Source: Ferrovibrio terrae_A (lineage in GTDB: Bacteria; Pseudomonadota; Alphaproteobacteria; Ferrovibrionales; Ferrovibrionaceae). Taken from it: DNA of 64,000 nucleotides. The stretch covers positions 6,927 to 70,926 of the forward strand of contig NZ_CALSAN010000023.1 in the NCBI RefSeq assembly GCF_943372915.1, in the 5' to 3' direction. Position 1 is the first letter of the stretch. Each line of letters starts with the position of its first letter. The position numbers and the translations under genes were made by a program. Shown here one piece after another: positions 59,064 to 64,000 of the stretch. The notes beneath the pieces are model-generated. The model was not told the origin of the DNA. It ran no database searches and saw only the letters and a list, made by a program, of their open reading frames with translations.

Positions 59064-60446
59064 ATGCAGAGCTTTCCGGGATTTCTGAACCTGCAGGACC
59101 GCGCGGTCCTGGTGGTTGGCGGCGGCGAAAACGCCGCCCGCAAGATTCGCCTGCTGGCCAGGGCCGGCGCCCGCGTGCAGGTCGTGGCCGCCGATCTCAA
59201 TGCCGAACTGTCCTTGGCCGTGGCCGAAGGCCGCATCGCCCACCGCGCCGACACTTTCTCCCCTGCCCTGCTCGACGGCATGCGGCTGGTGATTGCCGCC
59301 ACCGGCGAAGCCACCGACGAGATCGTAGCCGCTGCAGCACAGGCGCGCGGCCTGCTGGTCAATGTGGTGGATCGCGCCGATCTCTCCGATTTCACCGTGC
59401 CGGCGATCATCGAACGCGGCGACATCACGATTGGCATCTCATCCAATGGCACTGCACCCTTGCTGCTCGGCCGCATCCGCGCGCAGATCGAGGCGCTGCT
59501 GCCGGCACGACTGGGCGATCTCGCCGCACTGGCCGGCGAATTCCGCGGCACCGTGGCCCGCGTGATCCGCGATGCCGCTGTGCGCAAACGCTTCTGGGAG
59601 CGCGTCTTCGATGGCGCCGTGGCAGCGAAAATCCATGCCGGCGACCGCAGCGGGGCGCGCAGTGCCCTGATGGCGGAACTCAATGCCGTGCAGGACACGG
59701 TGAGCGGTCATGTGCAGCTGGTCGGCGCCGGCCCCGGCGATCCCGACCTGCTGACGATTGCCGCGCAGCGCGCGCTGATGGATGCCGATATCGTGCTCTA
59801 TGACGCGCTGGTGGCGCCGGAAATTCTGGATCGCGTGCGCCGCGATGCCGAACGCATCCTGGTCGGCAAGCGCAAGGGCCGCCACAGCGTCGGCCAGGAC
59901 GAGATCAACGCCCAGCTTGCTGCCCATGCCGCCCTGGGCAAGCGCGTGGTGCGGCTCAAGGCCGGAGATCCCTTCATCTTTGGTCGCGGCGGCGAGGAGA
60001 TGGACTATCTGCAGGCCCGCGGCATCGCGGTGTCGGTCATCCCCGGCATCACGGCAGCCCTCGGCTGCGCCGCCACGGCCGGCATTCCGCTCACCCATCG
60101 CGATCTCAGCCATGGCCTCAGCCTGGTCAGCGGCCAGCTCAAAGACGGCGAAGACAGTCTTGCCTGGGCAGATCGCGCGGCAGCCGGCGAAACCGTTGTC
60201 GTCTATATGGGCTTGAGCCAGGCCACCGCGATCCGCGACCGCCTGCTCGGGGCCGGCGTGGCGCCGACCCTGCCGGTGGCGCTGATCGAAAACGGCACGC
60301 GCCGCGACCAGCAGGTCAGCGCCGGCCAGCTTTACGGCCTGCCGGCGCTCGCCGCGCAGCATGGCAATGGTGCGGTTCTGCTGGTGATCGGCAATGTCGC
60401 CGCCTATGCGCAGGCAACCGCCACGCAGCAGCGCCGCAGCGCCTGA
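59064..60446 (+). CDS. cysG: Siroheme synthase (CysG-type fusion)
   Basis: A 460-residue fusion: N-terminal precorrin-2 dehydrogenase/ferrochelatase (LVVGGGENAARKIRLLARAG, FTVPAIIERGDITIGISSNG) and C-terminal uroporphyrinogen-III methyltransferase (VQLVGAGPGDPDLLTIAAQR, VIPGITAALGCAATAGIPLT). It makes siroheme for the sulfite reductase encoded next. Overall length equals that of E. coli CysG. Confidence 0.95.
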   Translation: MQSFPGFLNLQDRAVLVVGGGENAARKIRLLARAGARVQVVAADLNAELSLAVAEGRIAHRADTFSPALLDGMRLVIAATGEATDEIVAAAAQARGLLVNVVDRADLSDFTVPAIIERGDITIGISSNGTAPLLLGRIRAQIEALLPARLGDLAALAGEFRGTVARVIRDAAVRKRFWERVFDGAVAAKIHAGDRSGARSALMAELNAVQDTVSGHVQLVGAGPGDPDLLTIAAQRALMDADIVLYDALVAPEILDRVRRDAERILVGKRKGRHSVGQDEINAQLAAHAALGKRVVRLKAGDPFIFGRGGEEMDYLQARGIAVSVIPGITAALGCAATAGIPLTHRDLSHGLSLVSGQLKDGEDSLAWADRAAAGETVVVYMGLSQATAIRDRLLGAGVAPTLPVALIENGTRRDQQVSAGQLYGLPALAAQHGNGAVLLVIGNVAAYAQATATQQRRSA

Positions 60447-60456
60447 GGATACACAG

Positions 60457-60768
60457 ATGGCCAAAGCCCCCAAACTCGACAGCCAGCCGCAGGTGGTCAC
60501 CGCCAACGACCTGAAAAGCGGCGATGTGGTTTACCTGACCAAGGTGGCCGGCTGGAGCCGCCGCATTGCTGACGCCTCTGTGGTTGCCAATGCCGAGGCC
60601 GGCGCCGCCCTGCTCGCCATCGCCGAGGCGCAGGCGAAGATGAATATCGTCGTCGCGCCATATCTGATTCCGGTGGATGCCAGCAGCACGCCGCCCAGGC
60701 CGATCCAGTATCGCGAGGTCATCCGCGCGGATGGCCCGACCACCGAAATCCGCAAACCCGCAGCCTGA
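60457..60768 (+). CDS. DUF2849 family protein of the sulfur operon
   Basis: A 103-residue soluble protein of the DUF2849 family: ANDLKSGDVVYLTKVAGWSR, EAGAALLAIAEAQAKM and VVAPYLIPVDASS. Members occur next to cysG and cysI in many alphaproteobacteria; role unknown. Starts 10 nt after cysG; an upstream 21-codon extension is inside cysG. Confidence 0.88.
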   Translation: MAKAPKLDSQPQVVTANDLKSGDVVYLTKVAGWSRRIADASVVANAEAGAALLAIAEAQAKMNIVVAPYLIPVDASSTPPRPIQYREVIRADGPTTEIRKPAA

Positions 60769-60785
60769 GCCCCCAGGAAAGCGCC

Positions 60786-62444
60786 ATGTACCAGTATGAC
60801 GATATCGACCAGACATTGGTGGACGAGCGCGTTGCGCAGTTCCGCGACCAGGTCGCCCGCCGCCTGAGCGGCGACATCAGTGAAGACGAGTTCAAGCCGC
60901 TGCGCCTGCAGAATGGCCTCTATCTGCAGCTGCACGCCTATATGCTGCGCATTGCCATTCCCTATGGCACGCTGTCGTCCAAGCAGCTGCGTGGCCTGGC
61001 CCAGATCGGCTGCAAGTATGATCGCGGCTGGGGCCATTTCACCACCCGGCAGAACCTGCAGTACAACTGGATCAAGCTGGAAGACACCGCCGATGCGCTG
61101 GCCGATCTGGCGAAAATCCAGATGCATGCGATCCAGACCAGCGGCAACTGCATCCGCAACACCACCACCGACCAGTTTGCCGGCGCCGCCTTCGACGAGA
61201 TCGAAGATCCGCGCGTGTGGTGCGAGATCATCCGCCAGTGGTCGACCTTCCACCCGGAATTCAGCTTCCTGCCGCGCAAGTTCAAGATCGCCGTCACCGG
61301 CTCGCCGAATGACCGCGCCGCCGTGCGCGTGCATGATATCGGCCTGCGCATGCATAAAAATGCCGCCGGCGAGATCGGCTTCGAGGTGATTGTCGGCGGG
61401 GGCCTCGGCCGCACGCCCTTCATCGGCAAGACCATCCGCGACTTCCTGCCCAAGCAGGACCTGCTGAGCTATCTGGAAGCCATCCTGCGCGTCTACAACC
61501 AGTTCGGCCGCCGCGACAACATCTACAAGGCGCGCATCAAGATCCTGGTGCATGAAATCGGCATCGACACCATGCGCGAGAAGGTGGAAGCGGAATTCGC
61601 CGCCACCAAGGATGGTGCATTGAAGCTGCCACAGGCGGCCATCGACCAGATCGCGGCGCAGTTTGCCCCGCCGGCTTTCGAAAAGCTGGGTGGCGTGGCG
61701 GCTGAGTATGCCAATGCCTTCCGCACCGACTTCGAGTTCGGCCTGTGGGCGCGGCGCAACACCTTCAAGCACAAGCAGCCGGGCTACAGCATCGTCACCA
61801 TCTCGCTGAAGAAAGAGGGCGAGGCGCCCGGCGATGCCAAGGCCGAGCAGATGACCGCCGTGGCTGACCTGGCCGAGCGCTATTCCTTTGGCGAAATCCG
61901 CGTGACGCATGAGCAGAATCTGGTGCTGCCGCATGTGAAGCAGGCCGACCTACCGGCGCTGTACAAGGCGCTGAAGGCCTATGACCTCGCCACGCCCAAT
62001 GTTGGCCTGGCCTCGGACATCATCGCCTGCCCGGGCCTGGATTACTGCGCGCTGGCCAATGCCCGCTCGATCCCGGTGGCGCAGCAGATCGCCCTGCGCT
62101 TCAAGAACTGGGAACGTGCCCATGACATCGGCGAGCTGAAGATCAAGATTTCCGGCTGCATCAATGCCTGCGGGCATCATCATGTCGGCCATATCGGCAT
62201 CCTCGGCGTCGACAAAGCCGGCGAGGAATTCTACCAGCTCACGCTCGGCGGCTCGGCCGATGACCAGGCCGCCATCGGCGACCTGATCGGGCCATCCCTG
62301 AATGCCGCCGATACGGTGGATGCCATCGACACGCTGGTCGAGACCTATCTGCGCCTGCGCAAATCCAGCGACGAGCGGTTCCTCGACACCTATCGCCGCG
62401 TCGGCCTCACCCCGTTCAAGGAGGCCGTCTATGCCGTTGCTTAA
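60786..62444 (+). CDS. cysI: Sulfite reductase hemoprotein subunit (nitrite/sulfite reductase family)
   Basis: CysI reduces sulfite to sulfide with siroheme and [4Fe-4S]. The 552-residue protein has two sulfite-reductase half-domains (GHFTTRQNLQYNWIKLEDTA early and FGEIRVTHEQNLVLPHV later), and the cluster/siroheme cysteines in IACPGLDYCALANARSI and KISGCINACGHHHVGHIG. It is the ferredoxin-linked type length; no cysJ flavoprotein is adjacent. The 3' end overlaps DUF934 by 14 nt. Confidence 0.95.
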   Translation: MYQYDDIDQTLVDERVAQFRDQVARRLSGDISEDEFKPLRLQNGLYLQLHAYMLRIAIPYGTLSSKQLRGLAQIGCKYDRGWGHFTTRQNLQYNWIKLEDTADALADLAKIQMHAIQTSGNCIRNTTTDQFAGAAFDEIEDPRVWCEIIRQWSTFHPEFSFLPRKFKIAVTGSPNDRAAVRVHDIGLRMHKNAAGEIGFEVIVGGGLGRTPFIGKTIRDFLPKQDLLSYLEAILRVYNQFGRRDNIYKARIKILVHEIGIDTMREKVEAEFAATKDGALKLPQAAIDQIAAQFAPPAFEKLGGVAAEYANAFRTDFEFGLWARRNTFKHKQPGYSIVTISLKKEGEAPGDAKAEQMTAVADLAERYSFGEIRVTHEQNLVLPHVKQADLPALYKALKAYDLATPNVGLASDIIACPGLDYCALANARSIPVAQQIALRFKNWERAHDIGELKIKISGCINACGHHHVGHIGILGVDKAGEEFYQLTLGGSADDQAAIGDLIGPSLNAADTVDAIDTLVETYLRLRKSSDERFLDTYRRVGLTPFKEAVYAVA

Positions 62445-62949
62445 AGACGGTCGCATTGTCGGCGAGGATGCTTTCCAGCCGGTGGCGGATGACGCCGCCC
62501 TGCCGGCTAGCGGCGCCGTGCTGATCTCTTACGCGCGCTGGCAGGCCGAGAAGGACCAGCTGGCAGGCCGCAACAGCCCCCTCGGCATCAGCCTGCCCAA
62601 TACCGTGGATGTGCTCGACTTCGGCCCCGAGGCCGAGCGCTTCGACCTGATCGTGCTCAGCTTCCCCAAGTTCAGCGACGGCCGCGCCTACAGCCAGGCC
62701 CATCTGCTGCGTGCGCGCTTCGGCTATACGGGCGAGCTGCGCGCCACCGGTAACGTGCTGCGCGACCAGCTCTGGCATATGCAGCGCAGCGGTTTCGATG
62801 CCTTTGAAATCCCGCGTGCCGATGCCGCCGACGTGTTTGCCCGGGCGCTGCAGAGCTTCAGCCATGTCTACCAGCCGGCCGCCGATGGCCGCATCAGCGC
62901 GCTGAAGCAGCGTTTGAAGGCGGCACAGAAGAAGGAAGCCGCCGAATGA
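62431..62949 (+). CDS. DUF934 family protein of the sulfur operon
   Basis: A 172-residue protein with the DUF934 pattern GISLPNTVDVLDFGPEAERF, LIVLSFPKFSDGRAYSQAHL and ELRATGNVLRDQLWHMQRSG, ending in a basic tail. It is nearly always between cysI and cysH in alphaproteobacteria; function not established. It overlaps cysI by 14 nt and cysH by 4 nt (ATGA). Confidence 0.9.
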   Translation: MPLLKDGRIVGEDAFQPVADDAALPASGAVLISYARWQAEKDQLAGRNSPLGISLPNTVDVLDFGPEAERFDLIVLSFPKFSDGRAYSQAHLLRARFGYTGELRATGNVLRDQLWHMQRSGFDAFEIPRADAADVFARALQSFSHVYQPAADGRISALKQRLKAAQKKEAAE

Positions 62950-63689
62950 CCGCGCTTGCCTTCGCCAGCCTCGACCTCAACGACTATGCCGCCTCGCTGA
63001 ATGCCCAGCTGCAGGGCCGCGGCGCCGAGGATGTGCTGCACATCGCCATTCGCGACCTCTTCCCGCGCCAGATCGCGCTGGTGTCGTCCTTCGGTGCCGA
63101 GGCCGCCGTGCTGCTGCATCTGGTGGCCGCGGTGGACAAGACCACGCCGGTGCTGTTCCTCGATACCGGCAAGCTGTTCGACGAGACCCTGCGCTATCGC
63201 GACGCGCTGATCGACCGCCTGTCCCTGAGTGACGTGCGCGTGCTGACCCCCGATCCGAAGCTGCTGTCGGCCCAGGATGATGCCGGCACCCTGTGGTTCC
63301 GCGATGCCGAGGCCTGCTGCCGCATCCGCAAGGTCGAACCCTTGGCGCGCGGGCTCAAGCCCTTCGCCGCCTGGATCAACGGCCGCAAGCGCTTCCAGGC
63401 CGCCACCCGCCAGCATATCCCGCTGGTGGAGGCCGATGGCGCGCGGCTGAAATTCAACCCGCTGGCCGACTGGGGCCCGGCCGAGATCGAGGCCTATTTC
63501 ATCCGCCACAACCTGCCACGCCATCCGCTGGTGGCGCAGGGCTATCCCTCGATTGGCTGCGCCCCCTGCACCCAGCCGGTGGCCGCCGGCGACGATGCCC
63601 GCGCCGGCCGCTGGCAGGGCGCCGACAAGACCGAATGCGGCATCCATGTCAGCACGCTTCCCTCCTCCAGTCCTCGCGACGAAGAGTAA
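62946..63689 (+). CDS. cysH: Adenylyl-sulfate (APS) reductase CysH, Fe-S type
   Basis: CysH reduces APS to sulfite. The 247-residue protein has the phosphosulfate fold (ALVSSFGAEAAVLLHLVAAV, FLDTGKLFDETLRYRD) and four cysteines for a [4Fe-4S] cluster: Cys124-Cys125 (AEACCRIRKVEPL) and Cys205/Cys208 (GCAPCTQPV), plus catalytic Cys231 (KTECGIH). This cysteine set marks the APS rather than PAPS branch, so the pathway may bypass APS kinase. Confidence 0.94.
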   Translation: MTALAFASLDLNDYAASLNAQLQGRGAEDVLHIAIRDLFPRQIALVSSFGAEAAVLLHLVAAVDKTTPVLFLDTGKLFDETLRYRDALIDRLSLSDVRVLTPDPKLLSAQDDAGTLWFRDAEACCRIRKVEPLARGLKPFAAWINGRKRFQAATRQHIPLVEADGARLKFNPLADWGPAEIEAYFIRHNLPRHPLVAQGYPSIGCAPCTQPVAAGDDARAGRWQGADKTECGIHVSTLPSSSPRDEE

Positions 63690-63710
63690 TCAGAAAGCCA
63701 CGTTTCAGTC

Positions 63711-64000
63711 ATGCAAGACGATCTCGACCAGCTCGAAGCGCAGAGCATCTACATCCTTCGCGAGGCCTACAGCCGGATCAAGCCGCTGGCGATGCTGTGG
63801 TCGCTGGGCAAGGATTCGAACGTGATGATCTGGCTGGCCAAGAAGGCCTTCCTCGGCCGCGTGCCGTTTCCGGTGGCGCATCTGGATACCGGGCTGGAAT
63901 TCCCCGAGACCTATGCCTTCCGCGATCGCTATGCCACCGAATGGGGCCTGGAGCTGATCAAGGATGCCTGCCCGCCGCTGGAAGACACCGACCCGACCCT
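63711..64000 (+). CDS. cysD: Sulfate adenylyltransferase subunit 2, 3'-truncated
   Basis: The first 96 residues, LEAQSIYILREAYSRIK, MLWSLGKDSNVMIWLAKKAF, GRVPFPVAHLDTGLEFPETY, match the ATP-pyrophosphatase domain of CysD (PAPS reductase superfamily) with the SLGKDS P-loop. It continues beyond the window, where cysN is expected. Some residues (for example LDTGLEFPETY) are CysH-like, so another PAPS-reductase relative remains possible. Confidence 0.82.
   Translation, partial: MQDDLDQLEAQSIYILREAYSRIKPLAMLWSLGKDSNVMIWLAKKAFLGRVPFPVAHLDTGLEFPETYAFRDRYATEWGLELIKDACPPLEDTDPT

Overview
The window is a 64 kb piece of a GC-rich chromosome from an alphaproteobacterium, most likely a Rhodospirillales-type environmental heterotroph. 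The evidence is the housekeeping order (ffh-rpsP-rimM-trmD-rplS, leuCDB, asd; dnaX with the 4.5S RNA gene directly upstream; sdhCDAB beside mesaconyl-CoA hydratase), a SigF/NrsF-type ECF pair and an EcfG-like promoter. Coding density is high, many genes overlap by 1-14 nt, and no rRNA, tRNA, insertion sequence or CRISPR array was seen.

Layout. 1-2.4 kb: metX (truncated by the window edge) and metW, then a methyltransferase facing gloB. 3.2-6.9 kb, minus strand: a periplasmic solute-binding-like protein, recR, a YbaB/EbfC nucleoid protein, dnaX and the SRP RNA with a readable promoter. 7-10.4 kb: nudC and a DOPA-dioxygenase-like gene, convergent with meaB and a second MetX-like hydrolase. 10.5-15.2 kb: hybrid histidine kinase plus CheY-like regulator, two poorly known proteins and another single-domain receiver. 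15.5-19 kb: SRP/ribosome operon ffh, rpsP, rimM, trmD, rplS. 19-24.8 kb: accessory block (an AT-rich DUF4238 gene, HxlR regulator, GST, DoxX, tandem DUF2867 paralogs, hydrolase, LysR). 25-28.1 kb: leuCDB. 28.2-34 kb: second accessory block (GSTs, methyltransferase, 2H phosphoesterase, LysE, HCCA isomerase-like, TetR, NTF2-like proteins). 34.2 kb: asd.

35.3-39.1 kb is the most interesting part: an ECF sigma factor (SigF type) with its NrsF membrane anti-sigma, divergent from a DUF2282-DUF692-DUF2063-DoxX operon, the gene set of the recently described bufferin copper-binding RiPPs. Both divergent promoters contain the same GTAACA-N16-CGAA element, which matches the known Caulobacter SigF promoter pattern, so the locus reads as a self-contained metal/oxidant-responsive regulon. 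Two PAS_5 paralogs follow.

40-49.5 kb: pdxY, a CitE/Mcl2-like CoA ester lyase with mesaconyl-CoA hydratase (ethylmalonyl-CoA pathway), sdhCDAB, a two-module pentapeptide-repeat protein and zapE. 49.5-58.8 kb: mmsA, GST, nitronate monooxygenase/LysR divergon, TetR-DUF4442 operon behind two overlapping palindromes, DUF4142 stress protein, kdsA (metal-independent type), CBS-BON protein, XRE regulator and a small membrane protein. 59-64 kb: assimilatory sulfate reduction operon cysG, DUF2849, cysI, DUF934, cysH (APS-reductase type) and the start of cysD.

The metabolic genes suggest C2/C3 acyl-CoA and branched-chain catabolism (meaB, mch, CoA ester lyase, mmsA) feeding succinate dehydrogenase, with leucine, methionine, aspartate-family and cysteine biosynthesis. 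Several one-gene regulators sit next to clear palindromes and are candidate self-contained circuits.
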